A stretch of 26,119 nucleotides of DNA from Candidatus Poribacteria bacterium (GCA_016215705.1 JACRIR010000036.1:1-26119); one strand, 5' to 3'. Shown: positions 1 to 7,982, counted from the first letter of the stretch. A program made the numbers and translations. Notes: generated by a model not told the origin, from the letters alone.

Positions 1-559
1 ACTCCATCACGTACAGCCCCGATGTCCTCAGCTTCGAGCGGCCATCCATCGAGGAATGTATCCGGCTCACGCTCTCCACGGCGCCGTCACTGCCCATCTG
101 CACACGCTCGGTATCCGTGTCGCCTTCCGAAACCGCCACCAGACCCACTGTCACATCCGCCCCGCTTTCACGGTGATGCCGTATCATCTCCTCCAAATCG
201 TCCCGCCCGAAAAACACAAGCTCGGCCGATATGACCACGATCGTGTGACCGTTCAACCGGCTCTCTATCTGCTTCAAGCAGCCCGCAGTGCCTCGAGGGT
301 ACTCCTCGATCACTCGATGCACGGTCAATCCATTGGACGGAGGCAGGCACTCGCACTCCTTGCCTTCCTTACTCAATGTCAGGAAAGCTTCGGTTATCCC
401 CATCGAACTCAGCGTCTCTATCGTGTACAGAACAGACGGCTGGTTCACAATCGGAAAAAATGCCCGGGATATGCCAACCGGGTCTACTGAACGGCTCCTT
501 AGCCCACCACCAAGTATCACTGCCTTTGTGCCAGTCATGCTCTTGACAACACCCTCCAT
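1..559 (-). CDS. Sugar-nucleotidyltransferase-like protein, N-terminal part (truncated by window edge)
   Basis: The reverse strand reads open from an ATG at 559 to the window start (186 codons visible). The protein begins MEGVVKSMTGTKAVILGGG and continues with SRAFFPIVNQP, resembling the start of NTP_transferase (mannose-1-phosphate guanylyltransferase / glucose-1-phosphate thymidylyltransferase) folds. TSGLYVME near the visible end matches the family's TGxYVxx segment. By family knowledge such enzymes join a sugar-1-phosphate to an NTP. The usual GxGTRLRPLT signature is degraded here to GGGLRSRSVDP, and the usual Lys-Pro before the LPI-like strand is Arg-Ala, so activity is uncertain. AAGGA about 6 nt before 559 supports this start; an in-frame ATG at 538 is the alternative. 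An in-frame TAA lies just upstream, so no longer form exists. The C-terminal half is outside the window. Confidence 0.75.
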   Translation of the reverse strand, partial: MEGVVKSMTGTKAVILGGGLRSRSVDPVGISRAFFPIVNQPSVLYTIETLSSMGITEAFLTLSKEGKECECLPPSNGLTVHRVIEEYPRGTAGCLKQIESRLNGHTIVVISAELVFFGRDDLEEMIRHHRESGADVTVGLVAVSEGDTDTERVQMGSDGAVESVSRIHSSMDGRSKLRTSGLYVME

Positions 560-921
560 CCTCGCATCCTTTACATCTTCAGCGACTACATCTTCAGTTG
601 CGTTGTTTTATGCAAGGGGGCATTGAAACCTTCGCGTCGCTTCCGGTGAAGGTGCCAGCCTCCTTGTTAATCTCCAGGCTAACATTATATTGCACAAGAC
701 GAGTCTTCTCCCGCCACGCTGGTTGAAAGACATTGTTCGAGAAGAGAAAACTCCCCATCACTCTGTCACGAAGCTTTCATCATTGGGGCTAACTAGTGGC
801 CTAGACAGGATATACAACATCTTTCCGATGCATGCCTATAAGGCAAAGTATAAACAGGAGAAAACTTCCCCGCATATTGAATAAAATTATATCCCATAAG
901 TTACATTTTGTCAATATGTCC
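560..921 (-). other. Leader region between Lin0512 gene and nucleotidyltransferase gene
   Basis: I see no gene in these 362 bases. Transcription from the consensus promoter at 886-914 would give an untranslated leader of roughly 320 nt. It contains an imperfect direct repeat of GAGAAAACTTCCCC (around 857-870 and 742-755) and a second -10-like TATAAT on the minus strand (684-689) with no convincing -35 box. A stem pairing ACCTTC with GAAGGT is possible around 630-655. I could not match it to a known riboswitch. Confidence 0.5.
886..914 (-). promoter_or_regulatory. Consensus sigma70 promoter for the nucleotidyltransferase gene
   Basis: On the minus strand TTGACA (909-914) is followed after exactly 17 nt by TATAAT (886-891). 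Both boxes match the sigma70 consensus completely. It lies just beyond the stop of the Lin0512 gene and points to the gene starting at 559. The predicted transcript start is near 879. Confidence 0.75.
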
Positions 922-1290
922 TCACTCCGAGTCTACGGAAACCGTCACCGCCGCATTTGCCACATAAGTCTCGGCGGTTCTGTCACCGAGCTCCGGCGCA
1001 TAGGCATGAGGAGATATCATTCCACCTTCCTTCACCTCGATGGTCTTGACGCCAAAAGGCAACTCTTTCAGAACAGCCGCCTTGTCGACCTTTTCGGGTT
1101 TTGGACAGGCGACAAGCACATGGACATGCAATTTCTGTTCCACCTTCTCAGCATGGAGAACTTCCGAAATGCCGCACAAGCAATTATTCGCGATCGCGTT
1201 GTGTACGGCCCGAGTTGCCGCTTTTGTGGGGTTCTGACCGTGCAAGTCTACGCCCATCCCCATTTGAATCAGATATCGTTTGTCTTCCAT
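922..1290 (-). CDS. Lin0512-family conserved protein of unknown function
   Basis: A 122-aa protein beginning MEDKRYLIQMGMGVDLHGQN. The GMGVDLHGQNxTKAATRAVxxAI segment and the following NNCLCG are the hallmark of the Lin0512 family, small uncharacterised proteins found across bacteria. The rest (HVHVLVACPKPEKVD, then FGVKTIEVKEGGM) is also typical. No signal peptide or membrane helix is visible, so it is probably cytoplasmic; no biochemical role is established. The start at 1290 is chosen because GGAGG precedes it by about 8 nt; an extension to 1365 has no such site and looks non-coding. It is probably transcribed alone or with the gene starting at 559, from a weaker promoter at 1336-1365. Confidence 0.85.
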   Translation of the reverse strand: MEDKRYLIQMGMGVDLHGQNPTKAATRAVHNAIANNCLCGISEVLHAEKVEQKLHVHVLVACPKPEKVDKAAVLKELPFGVKTIEVKEGGMISPHAYAPELGDRTAETYVANAAVTVSVDSE

Positions 1291-1677
1291 TGTCGATCCC
1301 TCCTTCAACTGCGGAAAGGACAAGTATTCTCTAAAATTATGCTCCAGGTTTGTTCGCCGCTGCAAGGGTAGAAGTACCTACTGAAGGGATACGGTTCACG
1401 GTTTACAGTCTACAGGACGTGTTGCCCAAATCCAATTACAGAATCAGCCGTGAAGCCAGGGAATAAGAAACGCCGAAATTCCAACGTCTTTGCCATTTCT
1501 GCGAAAGTGGGAATCCATGTTTTTCGCAGATGAACGATTGGGGCGCTGCGGCGTTGAAATTGTGCGCGGTGGCTCTTTCTTAGACATGGGCCGGTTTTAT
1601 GGTAATATAGAAGCATTGTAGTCTGCTGTCTCCCCCACGATCGACTGTCTTTGACTTGAGAATGAGGAGAAAAGCGC
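1291..1677. other. Divergent intergenic region with repeat remnants
   Basis: No gene seen. It holds the Lin0512 promoter, a short copy of the GTGTTGCCCAAAT tag (1420-1433) that also bounds the nested repeat at 7613-7778, and a hairpin with 9-bp arms TCTGCGAAA / TTTCGCAGA (1498-1506 and 1522-1530). That hairpin includes the TGCGAAAGTGGGAATCC tag common in intergenic repeats. A weak TAATAT (about 1605) might serve the downstream amidohydrolase gene, but I find no good -35 box. Confidence 0.5.
1336..1365 (-). promoter_or_regulatory. Possible promoter for Lin0512 gene
   Basis: Minus strand TTGCAG (1360-1365), 18-nt spacer, CATAAT (1336-1341), about 45 nt upstream of the chosen start. The -10 box matches consensus at 5 of 6 positions and the -35 at 4 of 6. 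Confidence 0.4.
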
Positions 1678-3330
1678 ATGGATTGTGACCTGCTCATCAT
1701 AAATGGAAAAATATTGGATGGCACAGGGGCGGAAGCTTTCGATGGCAACGTGGCGGTGGGGGAGGGGCGCATCGTCGCGATGGGGACTTTGGCCACTGCG
1801 TCCGAATCCGCACAAGTTATCGATGCGCGCGGAAGAGTTGTCTCACCCGGATTCATTGATGTGCACACACATGCCGATTTCATGATTGCCTCGCCGGTCC
1901 ATCACCGGGCGCTCGAGCCGTTCGTCAGGCAGGGGATCACCACGATGATCACAGGCAACTGCGGAGCGTCGCCGGCGCCGATAAACAGCAAGTGCGTCGA
2001 GCAGTTTTCCACGTATTGGGACTCCATTTGCCCGCGTGAGGGGCTTTCGTGGAAGTGGAGCTCGATGGCTGAGTTCCTTGGACATCTCGAAGCCGTTCGC
2101 CCGAGCGTCAACGTCGCGCAATTGGTCGGCCACGGAACTATTCGATTAAACGTGATGGGATACAGGTCCGGGCGGGCTTCCTCCGATGATCTCCATGCGA
2201 TGCGAAACCACGTGCGTCAAGCGCTCGAAGAGGGGGCGGTGGGCGTTTCGTTTGGGCTGGGATACGTGCCAGGTGTGTGGTCGGATACGGATGAACTGAT
2301 AGAAGTCGCGAGAGACCTGCCGAAATACGGTGGCCATATTACAGTTCATCTCAGGGGGCAGACCAGATTCATGGAACGCGCCGTTGACGAGATGATCCAC
2401 GTGGCTGAAGCCGTCAAAGCGCCGCTTCAACTGTCGCACTATGTCCCATTTGCCGAGGAATACATAGACCATTTCTTCAGATCATACGAGGCGACGGAAC
2501 AAGCCCGCGCTCGAGGGGTGGAGATCGGGTATGACCTGTTGCCCTATGGAGTGGCTTCTACCACAATTCTTGGCCTCTATCCTCCGTGGATGTTCGAGGG
2601 CGGACTCACTGATTTCTTTGAACGGCTGGAGGACAAGGCGATACGGGAGCGCCTTGTCCGCGATTTCAAGGACAACAGAGTGGAATGGCCGACATGGGAG
2701 ACGGGAACATCGCCCGATGTCCGCTATGATGCGGAGGACGGCTGGAGCAATCTGCGAGTATTCGGGTTTCGACAACCCGAATACATGCGCTACGAAGGCG
2801 TCAATCTCGAAGCGATTGCCGAGGATATGGGGAAGGACTCCTTCGAGGCGTTGTTCGACTTGACTGTCGGCGAGAAAGGCCGCTTATACTATACAATAGG
2901 CGCATATGATGATGACGGAATCGACGCCATGCTCGGAATCTTTCTGAAGCTTCCTCATATGTCGTGTATGACTGACGCGGTCGGCATCGGTCACAGGGCG
3001 CGCCATCCCTCGCATTACGGCGCTTTCCCCAAGTTCATCGGCAGACACGTGAGGGAATGGGAGACGTTCACGCTTGCGGAGGCGGTGAGAAAATGCACGT
3101 CGCTGCCTGCATCGCAGTTGGGACTCAAAGACCGCGGGATCATCCGCGAAGGAGCGCACGCGGATTTTGTCATTTTCGATCCCGCTAAGGTCGCCGACGA
3201 GGCATTGTTCGCAATACCGTATCAATATCCGGTGGGCATTGACACAGTCATTATCAACGGCGTGCCCGCCTGGCATGAAAACCATTACGCGACGGATTCG
3301 CCCGCAGGACAAGTGATAAAGCGAGCCTAA
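1678..3330 (+). CDS. D-aminoacylase / N-acyl-D-amino-acid deacylase family amidohydrolase
   Basis: A 550-aa protein of the amidohydrolase superfamily (TIM barrel with a small beta-sandwich made of both termini). Visible motifs are the N-terminal LIINGKILDGTG, the metal-binding HTH at His63/His65 (FIDVHTHADF), GNCG with Cys95 (the bridging cysteine of D-aminoacylases), His224 (TVHLRG), His254 (LSHY) and Asp433 (MTDAVG). The late HPSHYGAFPKFIGRHVRE is typical of N-acyl-D-amino-acid deacylases. By family knowledge it hydrolyses an N-acyl bond, but this family also includes dihydroorotase-like and D-glutamate deacylases, so the substrate is open. No signal peptide: cytoplasmic. AGGAG lies about 10 nt before ATG. 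The acyl-CoA synthetase subunit follows 154 nt later on the same strand and might activate a released acid (inference). Confidence 0.85.
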   Translation: MDCDLLIINGKILDGTGAEAFDGNVAVGEGRIVAMGTLATASESAQVIDARGRVVSPGFIDVHTHADFMIASPVHHRALEPFVRQGITTMITGNCGASPAPINSKCVEQFSTYWDSICPREGLSWKWSSMAEFLGHLEAVRPSVNVAQLVGHGTIRLNVMGYRSGRASSDDLHAMRNHVRQALEEGAVGVSFGLGYVPGVWSDTDELIEVARDLPKYGGHITVHLRGQTRFMERAVDEMIHVAEAVKAPLQLSHYVPFAEEYIDHFFRSYEATEQARARGVEIGYDLLPYGVASTTILGLYPPWMFEGGLTDFFERLEDKAIRERLVRDFKDNRVEWPTWETGTSPDVRYDAEDGWSNLRVFGFRQPEYMRYEGVNLEAIAEDMGKDSFEALFDLTVGEKGRLYYTIGAYDDDGIDAMLGIFLKLPHMSCMTDAVGIGHRARHPSHYGAFPKFIGRHVREWETFTLAEAVRKCTSLPASQLGLKDRGIIREGAHADFVIFDPAKVADEALFAIPYQYPVGIDTVIINGVPAWHENHYATDSPAGQVIKRA

Positions 3331-3484
3331 TCCAAAATCCAAAACACGCGAATGAAACGAATAGGGACGGATGAACACGAAATCAGCGTGTGGATGCGAA
3401 TTCATTCGCACAGGTTTTCTTTTCATATAGTGGTTTGTTCAATCCAAAATCTAGAATCCAAAATAAGATGAGAGGGTTGCTTTA
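3331..3484. other. Short spacer with AATCCAAAATC tags
   Basis: Two copies of an AATCCAAAATCnA-type tag (around 3330-3347 and 3440-3465) flank a segment with a GAATGAAnCGAAT motif. These simple tags are repetitive filler common in such genomes. No gene and no clear promoter; GAGAGGG before 3485 is the ribosome-binding site of the next gene. Confidence 0.4.
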
Positions 3485-4912
3485 ATGAAATTCGAGGATT
3501 TCCGGTCGATTTTTCAGCCTCGGTCCGTGGCCGTCATTGGCGCATCGAATGACGCGAGCAAGTTCGGTGGACAGTATTACTTCGCGTTGCGGGCGCGTGC
3601 ATATTCGGGAAAGCTTTTCGCAGTGAATCCCAAAGTGCCCGACATCGACGGCGTGCCGACCTATATGCGAATGCAGGATATTCCGGATGAAGTCGAGTTT
3701 GCAGTCGTTGCTGTGCCTGCCGCGCACGTCGTTCAAGCAATAGCCGATTGCGCCGAAAAGAGAGTGCGAGTGGTCGAGATATTGACCGCCGGCTTCGGCG
3801 AGTCGGGTACTCCGGAAGGCGCGCGATGGGAAAATGAGATCATTGAAATTGCGCGACGGAACGGCACAAGGATAATAGGGCCGAATTGCTTCGGTGTATA
3901 CAGCCCCGAGAGCGCGCTTACACTGCTGCCGGGCATCGATTTTCCGAAAGAAGGCGGGCCGGTCGGAATTCTTTCACAGAGCGGAGGAGTCACCTCGTTC
4001 CTGATGCGCAAGGCGATCGGACTCGGCGTCCGGTTCAGCAAGGTCATTAGTTACGGGAACGGCTGCGACCTGAATGAAATCGACTTTTTATCGTACTTCG
4101 AGGCCGACGAGCAAACAAAGATTGTCGTTGCCTACCTCGAGGGTGTGAGCGACGGAAAGAGGCTGCTTGAACTTGTCAAGAAGACCACGCTCAAGAAACC
4201 GGTGATAATCTGGAAAGGCGGCCTCAGTAAGATGGGTAGCCGGGCGGTAGCGAGCCATACGGCATCGCTCGGGGGAAAAAAGGAAATCTGGGACGGTTTC
4301 TTCCGACAAACAGGGGCGATTCCGGCTGTCGGCACAGATGATTTGCTCGACATGATGATCGGATTCGGTTGCCTTCCGGGTTTTCAGGGCAGGCGCGTAT
4401 CCGTTGTCGGCGGCGGCGGCGCCATTACGGTTGCGGCGGCCGACGCGCTCGACCAGGTTGGCCTTTCGATCCCTGAGTTTTCGGTGAAAACACAGCAGGC
4501 AATCCGCGCGTGTCTGCCACCGACGGGCAACAGCGTCAAGAATCCGATTGACGTGGGCACGCCTGTTTATCTTCCACATATATTGAAGCCGGTGCTTGAG
4601 GCCGCGGCCAGTGACAGCGCGGTCGAGGCGGTCATCGTTGAGCAATGGGTTAGCAATTACATGCCGGTGTTTGTCGAGGAGTTGGCAGATGTGATTCCTT
4701 CGGTCAAGAAATCAAGCGGCAAACCTTTTATTGCCACCATGCCGGAGCCGAGCGCCTCGAGTGAAACCATCGAGATCGAGGACACGCGCCGAAAATACCG
4801 TGAGCATTATCTGCGACACGGGATTCCGGTGTTCGACACACTTCAGCGCGCAGCGACCACCCTGGGCAGGATTGTGCGGTACAACGAATTCGTGAAGGAG
4901 AGACAAGCCTGA
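3485..4912 (+). CDS. NDP-forming acyl-CoA synthetase, alpha subunit (CoA-binding and ligase domains)
   Basis: A 475-aa protein with the alpha-subunit architecture of ADP-forming acetate/acyl-CoA synthetase. An N-terminal CoA-binding Rossmann domain (SVAVIGASNDASKFGG, about residues 14-29; GFGES, about 103-107; GPNCFGVY, 132-139) is followed by the first ligase domain (SQSGG, about 164-168) carrying the phospho-histidine loop ASHTASLGG with His258. A second flavodoxin-like ligase domain begins at VSVVGGGG (about 310). By family knowledge it reversibly converts acyl-CoA + NDP + Pi to acid + CoA + NTP. The ATP-grasp beta part, fused in about 700-aa homologues, is absent here and not found in the window, so a partner must be encoded elsewhere or the protein acts differently. 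GAGAGGG lies upstream of ATG. The gene converges on the sulfatase gene across palindromes. Confidence 0.82.
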   Translation: MKFEDFRSIFQPRSVAVIGASNDASKFGGQYYFALRARAYSGKLFAVNPKVPDIDGVPTYMRMQDIPDEVEFAVVAVPAAHVVQAIADCAEKRVRVVEILTAGFGESGTPEGARWENEIIEIARRNGTRIIGPNCFGVYSPESALTLLPGIDFPKEGGPVGILSQSGGVTSFLMRKAIGLGVRFSKVISYGNGCDLNEIDFLSYFEADEQTKIVVAYLEGVSDGKRLLELVKKTTLKKPVIIWKGGLSKMGSRAVASHTASLGGKKEIWDGFFRQTGAIPAVGTDDLLDMMIGFGCLPGFQGRRVSVVGGGGAITVAAADALDQVGLSIPEFSVKTQQAIRACLPPTGNSVKNPIDVGTPVYLPHILKPVLEAAASDSAVEAVIVEQWVSNYMPVFVEELADVIPSVKKSSGKPFIATMPEPSASSETIEIEDTRRKYREHYLRHGIPVFDTLQRAATTLGRIVRYNEFVKERQA

Positions 4913-4960
4913 ATCGGCAGATTGCACAGGCGCCATAGCCGTAACCAAAGAGGCCGCCGC

Positions 4961-5012
4961 GCTTATTCGGGGACACCCCGCGTGTGGCGGGACATGATGT
5001 CCCCGAATAAGC
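4961..5012. repeat. GGGGACA-family palindrome (copy 1), convergent junction
   Basis: Perfect 15-bp arms GCTTATTCGGGGACA (4961-4975) and its complement (4998-5012) enclose a second hairpin with CCCGC/GCGGG arms. It lies between two convergent genes and could end transcription from both sides. The same two-tier design recurs at 23286-23340. Confidence 0.9.
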
Positions 5013-5030
5013 AATGACTGCACCCTCGGA

Positions 5031-5086
5031 ATTGCGGCCCTGCAAAGGCTTACCATATGTTCATAGGGGCGCAATTCATTGCGCCC
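5031..5086. repeat. Composite GGGGCGCAAT-family repeat (copy A)
   Basis: A 56-bp unit ending in the palindrome GGGCGCAAT-TC-ATTGCGCCC (5067-5086). By eye it aligns without gaps at about 44 of 56 positions with 15417-15472, including a shared CAAAGGnTTA block. It lies in the convergent gap downstream of the acyl-CoA synthetase and sulfatase genes. Confidence 0.8.
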
Positions 5087-5132
5087 GATTAGTCTGCATG
5101 TGAATTGTTGCCCGGAAAACGCGCCGGCGAAC

Positions 5133-7487
5133 TCATTGCCGCGCCATATGAATCCGCATTTCAGCCTTGCTGTCCGTTATCAGGGCGCCACCGACGTCCA
5201 CGGTAACGCTATGAATCGTTCCGGCAAACGCAAAAGGCGCCTCGAGTTCGGGAGTTATCGGAGCCCCGGGCAAAGCGCCCACGCAGATTCCACCGGATAA
5301 CCCCATCGAAAACGGAGTGGTAAACGGCATCTCTATTTCCCCGGCCGGCTTCCCATCGATATAAAGTCGGCCGCTTCCCGGCGCGCCTTTTCCCTCGGAG
5401 AAGTCCGGCTCTCCGGTCACCTCGAACTCATACCGCAACTGATGGCGACCCTCGGGAACGTTTCCCTTGGACTCAACGTGATAGATGTGCCTGGCGACAT
5501 AGTTATGAGCGTAATGAAGTTTTCGATCTTTTACATAGAAAACATAGCCGCCTTCGTTGTCGCCGTGACAGAGCAGTACGCCGTCGGCGCCGTTCCCGGG
5601 AATTTCAACTTCAGCGGTGATGCTGTGCGGCCGATTGAGCAATCTCACACCGGAAAACGTCGGCACTGGCTGTGTGCCGGGATAATAGACGTACCTCGCA
5701 CGGTCAGGAGCAATCTGCGGACGCTCTGCCAACGCTCGCATTATGCCCCGTCCGTCAATTGGAAGAACCTTGTGCTTGCCCGCCTCAACATACCACTGCG
5801 AGATCATTTCGGCGAGTCTTATCGGTTCCTTGCCGGCCAGGTTGTGGTTCTCGGCGAAGTCCTCGGCCACGTGGTAGAGTTCCCAACTCTTTGCATCGAG
5901 TTCCGTGAGCGTCTCGGCAAAGATCGGCATGCCGAAAGGCATGCCCGCCTCTGTGAACGAAGTGCCCGGCCACGGACAGACCGCGCGCCAGCCGTCATGA
6001 TAGATCGAACGGTGACCCATCATCTCAAAATACTGCGTATGATGTTTAGATGGAGATGCGGCGTCATCGAAAGTATGGGCAAAACTCACGCCCTCAATGG
6101 ACGATTGCGCAATTCCCTTGACAACCGTTGGCGGCTCGATGCCCAATGATTCCAGCACTGTCGGCGTCATGTCGATTGCATGGGCGTATTGCGCGCGAAT
6201 TTCTCCCTTTGCTCTGATGCCTTTGGGCCAGTGCACGATAAACGGATCACTGATGCCGCCTCGATAGGTCTCTCGTTTCCAGCGTCGAAACGGCGTATTG
6301 CCGGCCCACGTCCATCCCCATGCATAGTGGTTGAAAACCTCGGGGCCGCCCAATTTGTCGATGAGCCTGAGATTCTCCTCGAGGCTCTCCGGCACATTAT
6401 TGAAGAAGAAGTTTTCATTGACCGAACCGGTAGGCCCGCCTTCGGAGCTTGCGCCATTATCTGAAAGCGCCATGACGAGCGTGTTCTCAAACTCACCGAT
6501 GCTCTTCAGGAATCCGAGCAAGCGGCCGATATGATAATCGGTATGCGTCAGAAATCCCGCATAGACTTCCATCATGCGCGAATACAATCTCTTCTCTTCG
6601 GGTGAGCACTTGGCCCACGGTTTCACATCCGGGTCATGCCGGGAAAGCTCTGTCTCTCTCGGGATGATGCCCAACTCTTTCTGTCTTCCGAATACCTTCT
6701 CGCGGTATGCTTCCCAGCCGTCGTCGAATTTGCCTTTGTACTTGTCCGCCCATTCCTTCGGAACGTGATGCGGCGCATGAGTGGCGCCGGGGCAGAAGTA
6801 CATGAAGAACGGCTTGTTGGGGGCAACCTGCTTTGAATCTGCGATGAAGCTGATGGCCTTGTCAACTAGGTCCTCTGTAAGATGATAGCCCTCTTCGGGC
6901 TTCCTGGGCGGGCTAATGCGGTGGTTATCGTACGCCAGGTCCGGATAATACTGATGCGTGTCCGCGCCAAGGAAACCATAATAGCGCTCGAAACCGCGCC
7001 CCAAAGGCCAGCGATCATATGGGCCCGCCGCCGAAACCTGATCGACCGGCGTCAAATGCCATTTGCCCACGGCAAACGTGTTGTAGCCGTGCTGCAAAAG
7101 CATCTCCGAAAGGAATCCGTTCTCGAACGGGATGTATCCGTTGTAGCCCGGATATCCCAATGAACCTTCGGTGATGCAGGCCATGCCGTTCGAGTGATGG
7201 TTGCGGCCGGTCATAACGCAGGAGCGTGTCGGCGAACAGAGCGCCGTGGTGTGCATGTTGCTGTAGCGCAGGCCATTGGCGGCCAGACTGTCAAGATTCG
7301 GGGTTTCAATCGGGCTGCCGTAGCACCCGATCTGCCCAAAGCCGGTGTCGTCCAATATGATGAACAATATGTTCGGTGCGCCTTCCTTCGCGCGCACCGG
7401 CATGGGCCACGCGGGCGCCGACACTTCAAACGTCCGCCCGATCACTCCGGTGAACGCCGTTCCGGGCTTGTATTCTTCCAGACTCAT
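5133..7487 (-). CDS. Arylsulfatase (type I, Cys-type formylglycine sulfatase)
   Basis: A 784-aa sulfatase. The metal-binding start NILFIILDDTGFGQIGCYG (Asp46/Asp47), the modification motif CSPTR with Cys84 (CxPxR; Cys becomes formylglycine) and MTGRNHHSNGM are classic for the type I sulfatase fold, as are GKWHL and DNGASSEGG further on. The last roughly 170 residues, after the sulfatase core, form a beta-rich segment (HSITAEVEIPG onward, then YIDGKPAGEIEMPF) like the C-terminal domain of long AtsD-type arylsulfatases. By family knowledge it hydrolyses sulfate esters; the substrate is unknown. I see no signal peptide, so export is unlikely unless the start is wrong. A formylglycine-generating enzyme is needed and is not in the window. 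The promoter is at 7554-7582; GGAG lies 11 nt before ATG. Confidence 0.92.
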   Translation of the reverse strand: MSLEEYKPGTAFTGVIGRTFEVSAPAWPMPVRAKEGAPNILFIILDDTGFGQIGCYGSPIETPNLDSLAANGLRYSNMHTTALCSPTRSCVMTGRNHHSNGMACITEGSLGYPGYNGYIPFENGFLSEMLLQHGYNTFAVGKWHLTPVDQVSAAGPYDRWPLGRGFERYYGFLGADTHQYYPDLAYDNHRISPPRKPEEGYHLTEDLVDKAISFIADSKQVAPNKPFFMYFCPGATHAPHHVPKEWADKYKGKFDDGWEAYREKVFGRQKELGIIPRETELSRHDPDVKPWAKCSPEEKRLYSRMMEVYAGFLTHTDYHIGRLLGFLKSIGEFENTLVMALSDNGASSEGGPTGSVNENFFFNNVPESLEENLRLIDKLGGPEVFNHYAWGWTWAGNTPFRRWKRETYRGGISDPFIVHWPKGIRAKGEIRAQYAHAIDMTPTVLESLGIEPPTVVKGIAQSSIEGVSFAHTFDDAASPSKHHTQYFEMMGHRSIYHDGWRAVCPWPGTSFTEAGMPFGMPIFAETLTELDAKSWELYHVAEDFAENHNLAGKEPIRLAEMISQWYVEAGKHKVLPIDGRGIMRALAERPQIAPDRARYVYYPGTQPVPTFSGVRLLNRPHSITAEVEIPGNGADGVLLCHGDNEGGYVFYVKDRKLHYAHNYVARHIYHVESKGNVPEGRHQLRYEFEVTGEPDFSEGKGAPGSGRLYIDGKPAGEIEMPFTTPFSMGLSGGICVGALPGAPITPELEAPFAFAGTIHSVTVDVGGALITDSKAEMRIHMARQ

Positions 7488-7553
7488 AATCGTCCATTCT
7501 CCTCTCCAAGTTCGCAGGGGGCTTCAAAATTCACAGATGAATATGAACAAGGT

Positions 7554-7582
7554 AGTATAAAACATGTAGAGTATGGCCGCAA
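7554..7582 (-). promoter_or_regulatory. Probable promoter of the sulfatase gene
   Basis: Minus strand TTGCGG (7577-7582), 17-nt spacer, TATACT (7554-7559). The -10 box matches consensus at 5 of 6 positions. The predicted start is about 60 nt upstream of the ATG at 7487. Confidence 0.5.
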
Positions 7583-7612
7583 GAGATATAGCCCGATTAT
7601 GAATTCTTAACC

Positions 7613-7778
7613 GCGTGTTGCCCGAATGAAATTGCGCTTCATAGTGCCGCCAGGATTGTCATTCTGAGGAGCGAAGCGACGAAGAATCTCTCGTTTTCCT
7701 GCAAATTTGCGACCTATTGACAGAGATTCTTCGCTTCGCTCAGAATGACAAACGGCTATTACCATTTGGGCAACACGC
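7613..7778. repeat. Nested inverted repeat, MITE-like, about 166 bp
   Basis: Outer arms GCGTGTTGCCCGAATG (7613-7628) and CATTTGGGCAACACGC (7763-7778) are inverted with one mismatch. Inside lies a second inverted repeat, with TTGTCATTCTGAG and GAAGAATCTC (7656-7690) facing GAGATTCTTCGCTTCGCTC and AGAATGACAA (7723-7751). No reading frame is present. The inner tag is one I recognise as widespread in intergenic DNA of many environmental bacteria; the outer arm also occurs alone near 1420. Confidence 0.85.
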
Positions 7779-7805
7779 TGTTAAGACCTGACTGGCATCC
7801 GGACT

Positions 7806-7982
7806 TCAAGCGCCGGTAATTGCGCCGGAGGGACAAATGTCGGAACATGAACCACAATCGGTGCACTTGTCGGGGTCAATGACGTATCGGTCGGCCGGAT
7901 CGACGCTGATGGCTTCCATCGGACACTCTTCGAGACACGCGCCGCACTGGGTGCATTTCTTAGCCAGGATTCTGTATGCCAT
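7806..7982 (-). CDS. 2[4Fe-4S] ferredoxin
   Basis: Read directly from the minus strand: a 58-aa protein starting MAYRILAKKCTQCGACLEEC and ending PSGAITGA. It has two complete CxxCxxCxxxCP clusters (Cys10/13/16/20 and Cys40/43/46/50), the pattern of bacterial 8Fe ferredoxins, which carry low-potential electrons in the cytoplasm. The pseudo-twofold sequence and the length are normal for the family. It follows the acyl-CoA dehydrogenase gene by about 108 nt on the same strand, with a GGGGACAC palindrome between them. It may be cotranscribed and serve as redox partner, but that is inference. The ribosome-binding site is weak (GAAAG about 6 nt before ATG). Confidence 0.93.
   Translation of the reverse strand: MAYRILAKKCTQCGACLEECPMEAISVDPADRYVIDPDKCTDCGSCSDICPSGAITGA

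Larger units (their letters stand above)
7488..7805. other. Intergenic region carrying sulfatase promoter and nested inverted repeat
   Basis: No gene in these 318 bases. The left part holds the sulfatase promoter and leader. The right part is almost entirely the nested inverted repeat at 7613-7778, followed by a GTTAAGACCTGAC tag also present, diverged, near 12863. Confidence 0.7.

Noticed and set aside
690-884. 64-codon plus frame in the leader region
   Set aside because: No ribosome-binding site and no similarity; it overlaps the consensus minus-strand promoter.
560-885. Known riboswitch in the 5' leader
   Set aside because: I compared by eye with c-di-GMP (GEMM-type) and other common classes and found no matching core, so only an unexplained leader is reported.
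5442-6149. 235-codon plus-strand frame opposite the sulfatase gene
   Set aside because: It is antisense to a gene with clear sulfatase motifs; the product has no recognisable domain and no ribosome-binding site.
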